Shown one piece after another: positions 51,175 through 59,946 of a stretch of 59,982 nucleotides of DNA. The notes under the pieces were generated by a model. It was not told the origin of the DNA and searched no databases. It saw nothing but the letters and a program-made list of their open reading frames with translations. Numbering within the stretch: the first letter of the stretch is position 1; each line of letters begins with the position of its first letter. Source of the stretch: Caloramator fervidus (GTDB lineage Bacteria; Bacillota; Clostridia; Clostridiales; Caloramatoraceae); NCBI RefSeq assembly GCF_900108045.1, contig NZ_FNUK01000010.1, positions 1-59,982 on the forward strand, written 5' to 3'. Both the position numbers and the translations under genes were made by a program.

Positions 51175-52134
51175 ATGCAGATAACAATTTATGCTACAAT
51201 AATTGCTTTTATTATCTCTTTACTATTGGGACCAGTTGTTATTCCTGCATTAAGAAAGTTTAAATTTGGGCAAGCAATTAGAGAAGAAGGACCTAAATCT
51301 CATTTTAAAAAAGCTGGAACTCCTACAATGGGTGGAATTATATTTATATTAAGTATTACGATAACAATTTTTACGGTGGTTGGTAAATTAACAGGAGCTT
51401 TACTTATCGCCCTTTTGACAACTATAGGATTTGGAATTATTGGACTTTTAGACGATAGTATAAAGATAATAAAGAAGAGAAATTTAGGTTTAAGAGCATA
51501 TCAAAAATTGATTGGGCAAATAACTTTTGCATTTATATTATCTTTTTATGCATATAAAAATACTCAAATAGGTAGTATGGTGCACATTCCTTTTACTAAT
51601 TCTTTTATAGACTTAGGAATTTGGTATATTCCATTTATGATTTTTGTTATTGTAGGGACTACCAATGCAGTAAATTTAACTGATGGATTAGATGGGCTTG
51701 CTGCGACTGTAACTCTTATTGTGAGTGTATTTTTTGCTGTTGTTACTTATGGGTTAGGCAAAAAAGATTTGTCAATATTTTGTGGAGCTTTAGCAGGTAG
51801 TTTATTAGGATTTTTAAAATTTAATGCATATCCTGCTGAGGTATTTATGGGAGATACAGGGTCTTTAGCTTTAGGAGGAGCTATTTCTGCACTTGCTGTG
51901 TTGTTAAAAATGCCTTTTATTATAGTAATTGTTGGTGGAGTATATGTTATTGAAACATTGTCGGTTATAATACAGGTTATATCTTTTAAATTAACTGGAA
52001 AAAGAGTATTTAAGATGGCACCGTTACATCATCATTTTGAGCAAAAAGGAGAACATGAAACTAAGATTGTAGCATGGTTTGCTATATTTACCGCTGTGTT
52101 GTGTTTAATTGCTTTTTTAGCAATAAGTATTTAG
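51175..52134 (+). CDS. mraY: Phospho-MurNAc-pentapeptide translocase MraY
   Basis: Makes lipid I on the cytoplasmic side of the membrane. The 319-residue, roughly ten-helix protein has GTPTMGGIIFI and GLLDDSIKI, with the DD magnesium site. NAVNLTDGLDGLA, FMGDTGSLALGG and the MAPLHHHFE loop are also intact. The order murE-mraY-ftsW skips murD, which normally follows mraY. Confidence 0.96.
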   Translation: MQITIYATIIAFIISLLLGPVVIPALRKFKFGQAIREEGPKSHFKKAGTPTMGGIIFILSITITIFTVVGKLTGALLIALLTTIGFGIIGLLDDSIKIIKKRNLGLRAYQKLIGQITFAFILSFYAYKNTQIGSMVHIPFTNSFIDLGIWYIPFMIFVIVGTTNAVNLTDGLDGLAATVTLIVSVFFAVVTYGLGKKDLSIFCGALAGSLLGFLKFNAYPAEVFMGDTGSLALGGAISALAVLLKMPFIIVIVGGVYVIETLSVIIQVISFKLTGKRVFKMAPLHHHFEQKGEHETKIVAWFAIFTAVLCLIAFLAISI

Positions 52135-52143
52135 GAGGTTAGT

Positions 52144-53232
52144 ATGAGTAAGAGCAAATCTTTTGATTACGTTTTGTTTGCTGTTATTGTTATACTTTTG
52201 GTTATTGGTATAAATATGGTTTTTAGTGCAAGTATGTATATTGATAAGGAAATTTATAATGACGGGTTTTATCATCTTAAACGTCAAACTGTATGGGCAA
52301 TTTTAGGTATTGTATTTATGTTTATAACTTCAAAGGTAGATTATAAAAGATATAGAAATAGGAAGCTTATTGGATTAGCTATGCTCATAACTATATTTTT
52401 ACTTGTTATTGTATTAGCTTTGCCGCCTGTTAAAGGAGCAAGAAGATGGATTGGATTTGGAGGGCTTGGTATACAACCATCTGAGTTATCTAAGATAGTT
52501 TTGGTTGTTTATCTTTCAGATATGCTTACTAGAAAGGGAGAAAAAGTAAAGTCTTTTTTAAAGGGTGTTTTGCCTGTTTTGATTATATCAGGATTATTTG
52601 CAGGGTTGATAATAATAGAACCTAATATGAGTACTTCTGTTATTGTTATGGCAACAGCTTTTTCTATGTTATTTGTTGCTGGAGCTAAGATTAGCCAGCT
52701 TAGCTTGATATTGTTTATAGGTTGTATAGGAGGTTTTTTACTTATAAAGAGCGCTGATTATAGATGGCGAAGATTTACTGCATTTTTAAATCCATGGGCT
52801 GATCCTCTTGGCAATGGATATCAAGCTATACAATCTTTATATGCTTTAGGGGCAGGAGGACTTTTTGGAGTTGGTTTTGGACAATCCAGGCAAAAAAATT
52901 ACTATATTCCTGAAGCTCAAAATGACTTTATATTTTCAATAATTGGAGAAGAATTAGGTTTTATAGGAGTTTTTATTATAATACTTTTATTTTCAATTCT
53001 TATATGGCGAGGTATAAGGATTGCTATAAATTGTAAAGATAAATTTGGGACTTTGTTAGCAACAGGAATAACTTCACTTATTGCTATACAATCAAGTATT
53101 AATCTTTTAGTTGTATCATCATCTATGCCTGTTACAGGAGTTACATTGCCTCTTATAAGTTATGGAGGTTCATCACTTTTATTTACTTTAATTGCTTTAG
53201 GTATACTTTTAAATATTTCAAGAGATATTTAG
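52144..53232 (+). CDS. spoVE: SEDS-family peptidoglycan polymerase (FtsW/SpoVE)
   Basis: SEDS glycosyltransferase of 362 residues with ten predicted helices. Key blocks are KGARRWIGFGGLGIQPSELSK and IEPNMSTSVIVMATA. PEAQNDFIFSIIGEELGF, with the catalytic aspartate, and TGVTLPLISYGGSS follow. It could be the vegetative FtsW, the sporulation SpoVE, or serve both roles. The partner PBP is probably the spoVD product three genes upstream. AGGAGG precedes the ATG. Confidence 0.9.
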   Translation: MSKSKSFDYVLFAVIVILLVIGINMVFSASMYIDKEIYNDGFYHLKRQTVWAILGIVFMFITSKVDYKRYRNRKLIGLAMLITIFLLVIVLALPPVKGARRWIGFGGLGIQPSELSKIVLVVYLSDMLTRKGEKVKSFLKGVLPVLIISGLFAGLIIIEPNMSTSVIVMATAFSMLFVAGAKISQLSLILFIGCIGGFLLIKSADYRWRRFTAFLNPWADPLGNGYQAIQSLYALGAGGLFGVGFGQSRQKNYYIPEAQNDFIFSIIGEELGFIGVFIIILLFSILIWRGIRIAINCKDKFGTLLATGITSLIAIQSSINLLVVSSSMPVTGVTLPLISYGGSSLLFTLIALGILLNISRDI

Positions 53233-53247
53233 AACGGAGTGATAAAA

Positions 53248-54354
53248 GTGAAAGTTTTAATATCTGGAGGAGGAACTGGAGGACATATTTATCCAGGAAT
53301 AGCAATAGCTAAAAAGATATTAGAAAAGAATCCTAATGCTAAAATATTATTTGTTGGGACACAAAATGGATTAGAAAAAAAGTTAGTTCCTAATGAAGGG
53401 TTTGATATAAAGTTTATAACTGTGGAAGGTTTAAATAAAAAAATATCATTAAAAACTTTTTCAGCAATAAAAAAAGTATTTAAAGGTTTTTTTGAAGCAA
53501 GTAAGATAATAGAACAGTTTAAGCCTGACATTGTTATTGGAACAGGAGGATATGTTTGCGGACCTGTAGTTTTAGCTGCAAGTTTAAAAGGAATACCTAC
53601 GGTAATTCATGAACAAAATGCTATTCCAGGTTTAACCAATAAGGTTTTATCTCACTTTGTGAATAAAGTTGCTATAACATTTAAAGATTCTGAAAAGTAT
53701 TTTCCTAAAAATAAAGTAGTTTTAACTGGAAATCCTGTTAGAGAAAATATATTAAATAAGATTGGAGAAAATAATAAGTCTAAATGGGGATTAGATCCTA
53801 GTAAATCTACTATACTTGCAGTAGGAGGAAGCAGGGGAGCTACTAGGTTGAATGATTTTGTTATAAGTTTAATACCAAAGCTTATTGAAAAGGATATTCA
53901 GCTTATTTTTATAACTGGTGAAAGAGAATACGATAGAGTTTTAAAAACTTTAAAACAAAAAAACATTAAGGATTACAAAGGAATTGTCATTGTTCCATAT
54001 GTTTATAATATGGATGATGCTTTAACGTCTTGTGATTTGATAATAAGTAGAGCTGGAGCTACGATAATATCAGAAATAACTTCTCTTGGCATTCCAGCTA
54101 TTTTGATACCTTCGCCTAATGTTGCAAATAATCATCAAGAATACAACGCGTTAAATTTAGAACAAAATGGAGCTGCTATAGTTATAAAGGAAGCACAGAT
54201 AAACGATGAAGTTTTTTCTGAACAGGTTATTAATTTAATAACTAATAAAGAATTGCTTGAAAAAATGTCTTTTAATTCTAGAAAAATGGCAATGGTAGAT
54301 GCTAGCGAAAAGATTTATGAAATAATAGTTAATTACCTAAAAAAGGATGATTAA
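53248..54354 (+). CDS. murG: UDP-GlcNAc:lipid I N-acetylglucosaminyltransferase MurG
   Basis: Converts lipid I to lipid II at the inner face of the membrane. The 368-residue GT-B enzyme has SGGGTGGHIYPGIAIA (N-terminal glycine-rich loop), GTGGYVCGP, HEQNAIPG and GGSRGATRLND. The SRAGATIISE donor-site block is also present. GTG at 53248 has CGGAG 8 nt upstream. It ends 1 bp before divIB; murB, often next, is absent. Confidence 0.95.
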   Translation: MKVLISGGGTGGHIYPGIAIAKKILEKNPNAKILFVGTQNGLEKKLVPNEGFDIKFITVEGLNKKISLKTFSAIKKVFKGFFEASKIIEQFKPDIVIGTGGYVCGPVVLAASLKGIPTVIHEQNAIPGLTNKVLSHFVNKVAITFKDSEKYFPKNKVVLTGNPVRENILNKIGENNKSKWGLDPSKSTILAVGGSRGATRLNDFVISLIPKLIEKDIQLIFITGEREYDRVLKTLKQKNIKDYKGIVIVPYVYNMDDALTSCDLIISRAGATIISEITSLGIPAILIPSPNVANNHQEYNALNLEQNGAAIVIKEAQINDEVFSEQVINLITNKELLEKMSFNSRKMAMVDASEKIYEIIVNYLKKDD

Positions 54355-54355
54355 T

Positions 54356-55072
54356 ATGGAGAAAAAGAATAATAAAAAAGCACGTATGTTTATTTTCCTT
54401 GTTTTTGTTTTTCTTTTGTTTTTTCTTTTAACTAGGTCAAGTTATTTTAATATAAAGGTTATAAATGTTCAAGGAAATTATTTGGTATCTAAAGATGAAA
54501 TAATTGTTCTTTCTGAACTTTACAATAAAAATATATTTTTAATTTCTTTAGAAAAGGTTAAAGAAAGAATAAAAAATAATCCATATATTGAAGATGTAGT
54601 GATTAAAAGAAATATTCCATCATCTGTAACTTTAATTATAAAGGAGAAAAAAATTAGAGGTATTATAAAGTTAGATAACTTATTTATAAGCATAGATGAT
54701 AAGGGGAGAATGATACAGGAATTAGATAGTTTTCCTACTGATAAAATCTTTGTAATTGAAGGAATAAAGATAAAAGAATATGTTCCTAATGAATATGTTA
54801 CGAATGATGAAAAAATATTGAAATCTTTAATTGAAGTATTAAAAATTTCGGATTATACTAAAGAATTAGGAATTGTATCTGTTAATCTAAGTAATATTGA
54901 TAATATAACTTTTAAAACTAATAAGGGTATAGACATCGATGTTGGAGACTGTAGCAATTTAGATTATAAATTAGCATATGCAAAATCTATATTAAAAAGT
55001 GATATACTTAAAAACCAAAAAGGAATTATACAAGTACGTTCAAGTGGAGTAGCAGTATTTAAAAGAAGGTGA
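54356..55072 (+). CDS. divIB: Cell division protein DivIB/FtsQ
   Basis: Bitopic division protein of 238 residues. A basic N-terminus and transmembrane helix (FIFLVFVFLLFFLLTRS) come first. A POTRA domain follows (FNIKVINVQGNYLVSKDEIIVLSEL...NPYIEDVVIKRNIPSSVTLIIKEKK), then the FtsQ beta domain. ATG at 54356 lies 8 nt after AAAAGGA. It connects FtsL and FtsW/PBP in the divisome. Confidence 0.9.
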   Translation: MEKKNNKKARMFIFLVFVFLLFFLLTRSSYFNIKVINVQGNYLVSKDEIIVLSELYNKNIFLISLEKVKERIKNNPYIEDVVIKRNIPSSVTLIIKEKKIRGIIKLDNLFISIDDKGRMIQELDSFPTDKIFVIEGIKIKEYVPNEYVTNDEKILKSLIEVLKISDYTKELGIVSVNLSNIDNITFKTNKGIDIDVGDCSNLDYKLAYAKSILKSDILKNQKGIIQVRSSGVAVFKRR

Positions 55073-55085
55073 AAGGAGATACAAA

Positions 55086-55796
55086 ATGAGAAGGGTATCC
55101 TCGCAATTGTGGGTAGGTATAATTTGTATGATTTTAGGTTTTATGATTACCTATCAATTAAGATATATAAAAACTCCTAAATATCAGTATACTACAAGAC
55201 AGTTTGAAAATCTTGTAAAAGAGGCAGAAGATTTAAAAAAGCAGAGGGATGAATTACAAAAAAAGGTTGAAGAATACCAAAAAAGAATAGATGAAATAGA
55301 ACAATCTGTAGCAAGCACAAATAAAATTGCAAGTAAGATGAAGGAAGAATTAGATAATTTAAGAGTATTAGCAGGGCTTACAGATGTTGAAGGACCTGGG
55401 ATTGAAATTACTATAACTCCTATTAACGATATTTCAAATAAGCAGCCTTCTCAAATTTATTATAAAGATTTAATAGATATTGTAAATGAATTAAATTCAG
55501 CAGGGGCAGAGGCAATATCAATAAATGGAGAAAGGTATGTTGGTAGAACTCAGATTAGACAAGCAGGATTGTCTATTAAAATAAATGATAGCAAATTTGA
55601 TCCATCACAGCCATTTGTTATTAAAGCAATTGGTGATCCTGCAATCTTAGAAGGAGCATTTAAAATGCCTGATAGCATAATTGAAGTTTTGAAGAAGATA
55701 GGGGGCTTTGATATTAAAATAGTTAGATCCAATAATATTAAAATATCAAAGTATAACAAGTTATTAGAATATAAATTTGTTAAAGGAAGTAGGTGA
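55086..55796 (+). CDS. DUF881 protein (YlxX/YlxW-like), first copy
   Basis: Membrane-anchored protein of 236 residues. One N-terminal helix (LWVGIICMILGFMITYQL) is followed by a strong coiled coil (about 38-90, LKKQRDELQKKVEEYQKRI). The DUF881 domain carries VEGPGIEITITP, NELNSAGAEAISINGERYVGRTQIRQAG and the final KMPDSIIEVL. Function is unknown; such genes sit beside ftsA/ftsZ across Firmicutes. A second DUF881 gene follows sbp. Confidence 0.9.
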   Translation: MRRVSSQLWVGIICMILGFMITYQLRYIKTPKYQYTTRQFENLVKEAEDLKKQRDELQKKVEEYQKRIDEIEQSVASTNKIASKMKEELDNLRVLAGLTDVEGPGIEITITPINDISNKQPSQIYYKDLIDIVNELNSAGAEAISINGERYVGRTQIRQAGLSIKINDSKFDPSQPFVIKAIGDPAILEGAFKMPDSIIEVLKKIGGFDIKIVRSNNIKISKYNKLLEYKFVKGSR

Positions 55797-55800
55797 TAAG

Positions 55801-56166
55801 TTGATACCTTTAATTGGACTTTTAATAGGAATTATCTTGGGACTGTTTTTAAAAGTTGACATACCAGCTGCTTATTCAACATATGTTCCTGTTGCTATAT
55901 TAGCGGCATTAGATTCAGTGTTTGGGGGATTTAGAGCTTACCTAGAAGGTAAGTTTGAATCTGATATATTTATATCAGGTTTTTTTGGTAATGTTATAAT
56001 AGCTTCCTTGTTAGCTTACTTAGGAGATAGGCTTAATGTTCCTATATATTTAGCAGCTGTATTTGTTTTTGGAAGTAGATTGTTTAATAATTTTGCTATT
56101 ATTAGAAGGTTAATTCTTAGTATGGCACGTAGTAAAAATGTAAGGAGGAAAAATGATGAAGTTTAA
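55801..56166 (+). CDS. sbp: Small basic protein Sbp (DUF1290)
   Basis: Membrane protein of 121 residues with three or four helices. The motif YVPVAILAALDSVFGGFRAYLEGKFESDIFISGFFGN is typical of the DUF1290/Sbp family. The basic C-terminus (SKNVRRKNDE) explains the name. TTG at 55801 has AGTAGGTG upstream. Function is unknown, but the sbp-DUF881-ftsA order is widely conserved. Confidence 0.88.
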   Translation: MIPLIGLLIGIILGLFLKVDIPAAYSTYVPVAILAALDSVFGGFRAYLEGKFESDIFISGFFGNVIIASLLAYLGDRLNVPIYLAAVFVFGSRLFNNFAIIRRLILSMARSKNVRRKNDEV

Positions 56167-56872
56167 TATAAAGGATATTTTCCTTCTTACATTAGGCATT
56201 TTATGTGGTGTTGTATTAACATCTTTTATTATTACTTTTCCTTTTAAACCAACTTTAATATTAACTTATGTGGAATTTCAAAAAAAGACATTGGAATTAA
56301 CTCAATTAAAGGATGAGATAAAAAGTTTAGAAAATGATTTGACTTTATTAAAAAATAAGTTGGAAGAATATCAAAACAGTAGTAAAGTTAATCAAGATGT
56401 TTTAAATTTGATGAAAAAAGAATTGGATTATGTTAAACTTTTTTCAGGATATGAAGATGTTGAAGGTCCTGGGTTGAAAATAATTATAGATGATAATAGA
56501 AATTATAGTTTTAATGATGATAATATATTGGACTATATTACCCATAATAGCGATATATTATATGTAATATTTGACTTAAAAAATGCTGGGGCGGAAGCTA
56601 TTTCAGTAAATGGTAAAAGAATTATTTCTACATCAGAAATTACTTGCGAGGGGCCTGTTATAAAGGTTAATGGTGAGTATATTGTACCTCCTTTTGAAAT
56701 ATTGGCTATAGGAGATCCAGATGCGTTATACTTTGCTATGACTATGCCAGAGAGCAAGATAAAAGAACTACAATATAGACAACTATATGTTAGAATGACA
56801 AAAGAAAAGAAGATTTATATAAATGGTTTTAAAAAAAATATAATTCCTAAATATATAAGAATTACCAAATAA
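56156..56872 (+). CDS. DUF881 protein (YlxW-like), second copy
   Basis: The 238-residue paralogue of the gene at 55086. It has an N-terminal helix (IFLLTLGILCGVVLTSFIITF), a coiled coil (about 45-85) and the DUF881 core (YEDVEGPGLKIII, DLKNAGAEAISVNGKRIISTSEI, MPESKIKEL). ATG at 56156 has better spacing from AAGGAGG than the ATG at 56153. The two copies have clearly diverged in sequence. It ends 86 bp before ftsA. Confidence 0.88.
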   Translation: MKFNIKDIFLLTLGILCGVVLTSFIITFPFKPTLILTYVEFQKKTLELTQLKDEIKSLENDLTLLKNKLEEYQNSSKVNQDVLNLMKKELDYVKLFSGYEDVEGPGLKIIIDDNRNYSFNDDNILDYITHNSDILYVIFDLKNAGAEAISVNGKRIISTSEITCEGPVIKVNGEYIVPPFEILAIGDPDALYFAMTMPESKIKELQYRQLYVRMTKEKKIYINGFKKNIIPKYIRITK

Positions 56873-56887
56873 TTTTGTTAATTTTAA

Positions 56888-56916
56888 AAAGGAATTTTGA
56901 TAATTTTGTTGAATTA
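56888..56916 (+). promoter_or_regulatory. Sigma-H-type promoter of ftsA-ftsZ
   Basis: AAAGGAATT (56888-56896) matches the sigma-H -35 consensus RnAGGAwWW. GTTGAATTA (56908-56916) matches the -10 consensus RnnGAATww. The spacing is 11 nt, within the 11-12 allowed. B. subtilis ftsAZ also has a sigma-H promoter that increases division proteins at the onset of sporulation. Confidence 0.7.
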
Positions 56917-56958
56917 TATTTATTAGGTGTATTTTAGGATTAAGGAGGTTTAATATAG

Positions 56959-58230
56959 ATGAACAATGTAGTAGTTTCGATGGACATTGGTTCTTCAAAG
57001 GTAAGCGTAGTTATTGCAGAAATTAACAAGAAACAGTTTAATGTTATTGGTGTTGGGACCTCCGAATGTAGTGGTGTAAAAAAAGGGGTAATCGTTGATA
57101 TAGATTCTACAGTTGAAGCTATTAAAAATGCTGTAGAAATGGCAGAGCAAATGTCTAATATTAAAATAAAGTCTACTTTTGTTAACATAAAAGGAGGTTA
57201 CTGTACTTTAATTGATAATAAGGGAGTTATTGCAGTATCCCGTGAAGATAAAGAAATAACAGAAGAGGATGTCTTAAGGGTAATTCAAGCAGCAAAAGTT
57301 GTTGCGCTTCCGCCGGATAAGGAAATAATAGATATTATACCTCAACAATATATTGTAGATGGATATGATGAGATAAGAGATCCAGTTGGAATGGTTGGAG
57401 TAAGGCTTGAAGTAGATGCTAAATTGGTTGCTGCATCTACTACAAATGTTCAAAATATAATTAGAACGGTTCAAAAAGCTGGTTTAATGGTAGATGGAAT
57501 TATTTTAGAGCCCCTTGCTACATCAACAATTGTTCTAAATGATGATGAAAGAGAACTTGGAGTAGCACTAGTTGATGTAGGTGCTGAAACTATGGATATT
57601 TCAGTATTTAAGAGAAAAACTTTAATTTATTCAAAATTAATACCTGTAGGTGGAAATCATATAACCAATGACATTTCATTATTATGCAAAATAACTTTTA
57701 ATGATGCAGAAAAAATAAAAAGACAATATGGGGTTGCAACTGCTAGTTTAATTAAAAATGATGATATAATAAAAATAAATAACATAGCAGGAAAAGGAGA
57801 AAAAGAAATACACATAATTGATGTAGCTGAAATAATGGAAGCTAGAATTCAGGAAATGTTATTATTAATTAAAAATGAACTTGAAAAGAATAATCTTTTA
57901 AATGCTTTAGGAGCAGGTATAGTAATAACTGGTGGTGGTTTATTTAACATAAAGGGTATACAAGATTATGCTCAAAGCTTTTTTGATGTTCCAATTAGGT
58001 TTGGGTACCCAAATTATATAGGTGTGGCAAATCCTATGTATTCTGCTTCTGCTGGTATTGCTATGTATGTTTTAAAACAAAAAAGAGCAAGTTCAGTTCA
58101 AATTGACTTAAAGAAAAATGTAAAACCTAAAGAAGTTGAAAAGGATGAAGTAGCTGTATCACAAGAAACTGAAGAAGTAAAAATCTCATGGATAGAAAAG
58201 ATTAAGGAATTTTTTGCAGATTTCTTTTAA
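56959..58230 (+). CDS. ftsA: Cell division protein FtsA
   Basis: Actin-like protein that tethers FtsZ to the membrane. The 423-residue protein has the N-terminal phosphate loop [17 protein letters not shown] and the 1C subdomain. Phosphate-2 is [16 protein letters not shown] and the adenosine motif is [18 protein letters not shown]-terminal amphipathic helix ([15 protein letters not shown]) acts as the membrane-targeting sequence. AAGGAGG is upstream. It is paired with ftsZ 20 bp later. Confidence 0.96.
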   Translation: MNNVVVSMDIGSSKVSVVIAEINKKQFNVIGVGTSECSGVKKGVIVDIDSTVEAIKNAVEMAEQMSNIKIKSTFVNIKGGYCTLIDNKGVIAVSREDKEITEEDVLRVIQAAKVVALPPDKEIIDIIPQQYIVDGYDEIRDPVGMVGVRLEVDAKLVAASTTNVQNIIRTVQKAGLMVDGIILEPLATSTIVLNDDERELGVALVDVGAETMDISVFKRKTLIYSKLIPVGGNHITNDISLLCKITFNDAEKIKRQYGVATASLIKNDDIIKINNIAGKGEKEIHIIDVAEIMEARIQEMLLLIKNELEKNNLLNALGAGIVITGGGLFNIKGIQDYAQSFFDVPIRFGYPNYIGVANPMYSASAGIAMYVLKQKRASSVQIDLKKNVKPKEVEKDEVAVSQETEEVKISWIEKIKEFFADFF

Positions 58231-58250
58231 AATATAAAGGGGGTATTTAT

Positions 58251-59327
58251 GTGATAGATTTTGAATTCAATGTAGATACTGGTGCTCAAATAAAAGTAGT
58301 AGGAGTTGGCGGTGGTGGAAATAACGCTGTTAATCGAATGATTGAGTTTGGATTAAAAGGAGTAGAATTTATTTCTATAAATACAGATAAACAAGCATTA
58401 AATTATTCTAAAGCAGGAATAAAGATACAAATAGGAGATAAATTAACAAAAGGATTAGGTGCAGGTGCTAATCCTGAAATTGGACAAAAGGCTGCCGAAG
58501 AAAGTATAGAACAAATTATGCAGGCTTTAAAAGGAGCAGATCTTATATTTATTACTGCAGGAATGGGTGGTGGAACAGGAACAGGAGCGGCACCTGTTGT
58601 TGCAGAAGTTGCAAAGGAATTAGGGATATTGACAGTAGGTGTAGTTACTAAACCATTTATTTTTGAAGGTAGACAAAGAATGCTTAATGCTGAAAAAGGA
58701 ATAATGAAATTAAAAGAAAAAGTAGATACGCTAGTTACCATTCCAAATGATAGGTTACTTCAGGTTGTTGATAAGAAAACTCCAATGACGGAAGCTTTTA
58801 AAATTGCTGATGATGTTTTGAGACAGGGTGTTCAAGGTATTTCTGACCTTATAACAGTTCCTGGTCTTATAAACTTAGACTTTGCTGATGTTAGAACTAT
58901 TATGTTAAATAAAGGTATTGCTCATATGGGAATAGGAAGGGCTTCAGGAGAAGGAAGAGCTGTTGAAGCTGCAAAGCAAGCAATTTCAAGTCCATTGCTA
59001 GAAACAACTATAAATGGTGCAACAGGAGTATTATTAAACATAACAGGTGGATCTAACTTAACAATGTTTGAAGTGGCAGAAGCAGCTGATCAAGTAAGAC
59101 AAGCTGCGGATCCTGATGCTAATATAATTTTTGGAGCAGTTATTGATGATTCATTAGGAGATGAAATAAGAATTACAGTTATAGCAACAGGTTTTGAAGA
59201 ACATTTAAGAGCTAATAAAGAGGTTGCGGTAGATAAAACTGAATCAGAACCTCGAAAAATTGATATAGATGTAATTGGTGGGGACTTAGATTTACCTCCG
59301 TTTTTAAGAAATCCTAGAAGAAGGTAA
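58251..59327 (+). CDS. ftsZ: Cell division protein FtsZ
   Basis: Tubulin-like GTPase that forms the division ring. The 358-residue protein has [16 protein letters not shown] and the tubulin signature GGGTGTG (106-112). [11 protein letters not shown] (T7 loop) and the C-terminal peptide [14 protein letters not shown], which binds FtsA, are also present. The GTG start lies in ATGTGA: the ATG at 58248 is followed at once by a TGA stop, so only the GTG is usable. A strong terminator follows. Confidence 0.97.
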   Translation: MIDFEFNVDTGAQIKVVGVGGGGNNAVNRMIEFGLKGVEFISINTDKQALNYSKAGIKIQIGDKLTKGLGAGANPEIGQKAAEESIEQIMQALKGADLIFITAGMGGGTGTGAAPVVAEVAKELGILTVGVVTKPFIFEGRQRMLNAEKGIMKLKEKVDTLVTIPNDRLLQVVDKKTPMTEAFKIADDVLRQGVQGISDLITVPGLINLDFADVRTIMLNKGIAHMGIGRASGEGRAVEAAKQAISSPLLETTINGATGVLLNITGGSNLTMFEVAEAADQVRQAADPDANIIFGAVIDDSLGDEIRITVIATGFEEHLRANKEVAVDKTESEPRKIDIDVIGGDLDLPPFLRNPRRR

Positions 59328-59362
59328 TACGGTATTAGGTTTTCCTAATACCGTATTTTTTA
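59326..59362 (+). terminator. Terminator after ftsZ
   Basis: AATACGGTATTAGG and CCTAATACCGTATT form a 14-bp stem with a TTTT loop, followed by TTTTATTTTTTT. Confidence 0.92.
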
Positions 59363-59430
59363 TTTTTTTGTGAAAATGAAGAATATAAAGTAATAATTTG
59401 CTGATAAATAATATATTTATATAAATGTAA

Positions 59431-59464
59431 AACGACAAATTTTAAGTAAAAAACTTTTTATAAT
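59431..59464 (+). promoter_or_regulatory. Candidate spoIIGA promoter with Spo0A-box-like element
   Basis: A TATAAT lies at 59459-59464, 27 bp before the spoIIGA start. No -35 hexamer is visible at normal spacing. Instead, TTTGTCGTT on the minus strand (59431-59439) resembles the Spo0A box TTTGTCGAA and lies in the -35 region. The spoIIG promoter of B. subtilis also depends on Spo0A~P at this position. Confidence 0.45.
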
Positions 59465-59491
59465 TATTATAAACAGATGTGGGGGATATTT

Positions 59492-59662
59492 ATGGGGGAC
59501 ATACTGTATATTGATATTGTTTTTATTGAAAATTTATTTATGAATTATTTTCTACTTTATCTATTAAAAAGACTAGTAAGGTCAAAGGTTCCAAATTGGC
59601 GTCTTATATTATCAGCTTTAGTTGGTGCTTTGTATGTACTTATAATGGTTCTATGTCAATAG
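59492..59662 (+). pseudogene. spoIIGA: spoIIGA (pro-sigma-E protease), truncated by an insertion sequence
   Basis: SpoIIGA is a membrane-embedded aspartic protease that cleaves pro-sigma-E; intact proteins have about 270-310 residues. Only 56 codons remain (MGDILYIDIVFIENLFMNYFLLYLLKR...WRLILSALVGALYVLIM), covering the first membrane segments. The frame ends in a TAG right where the ISL3-like terminus begins. The protease domain is missing. ATG at 59492 follows GGGGGAT. Position after ftsZ is the standard place for spoIIGA-sigE, so the rest may lie beyond the IS. Confidence 0.85.
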
Positions 59663-59665
59663 TTG

Positions 59666-59694
59666 GGGTGGGCAAATTATTCAGATGCCCGCCC
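59666..59694. repeat. Hairpin at the IS terminus
   Basis: GGGTGGGCA (59666-59674) and TGCCCGCCC (59686-59694) form a 9-bp stem with one G-U pair. It overlaps the terminal inverted repeat. No T-tract follows, so it is probably not a terminator. Confidence 0.5.
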
Positions 59695-59765
59695 TTGCTA
59701 ATTTCCAAGGAGTTTTTATGTAATTGAGATTAATTTAAGCAAAAGCTTTAAAAATGGGCATGACA

Positions 59766-59791
59766 AAAAGGCCAATCAAAGGTTGGCTTTT
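59766..59791 (-). terminator. Terminator of the IS transposase gene
   Basis: On the minus strand AAAAGCCAA and TTGGCCTTTTT form a short stem followed by a T-tract. It lies about 160 bp after the transposase stop codon. Confidence 0.5.
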
Positions 59792-59838
59792 ATAAAAGCT
59801 CAGCGTATTGTTTATTTTTGCACGTAGTTTGGTATAGG

Positions 59839-59900
59839 TTTAAGAAGAAAACCTTTAAAGACTGACTTAGGTCGACTAAGGTTTTCTTCTTAAATTTTTT
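59839..59900 (+). terminator. 16-bp perfect inverted repeat with T-tract inside the IS tail
   Basis: TTTAAGAAGAAAACCT (59839-59854) and its exact complement at 59879-59894 enclose a 24-nt centre with a second small palindrome. TTTTTT follows on the plus strand. It could stop transcription from the interrupted spoIIGA promoter from running into the transposase gene antisense. Confidence 0.55.
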
Positions 59901-59946
59901 GCGCGAGGCCGTTAAAAATTGTTGTAGATTTAATAGTTTAACAAGT

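Noticed and set aside
58403-58741. 112-codon minus-strand ORF inside ftsZ
   Set aside because: It mirrors the glycine-rich GTP-binding region of ftsZ and has low-complexity A/P/S sequence. A shadow.
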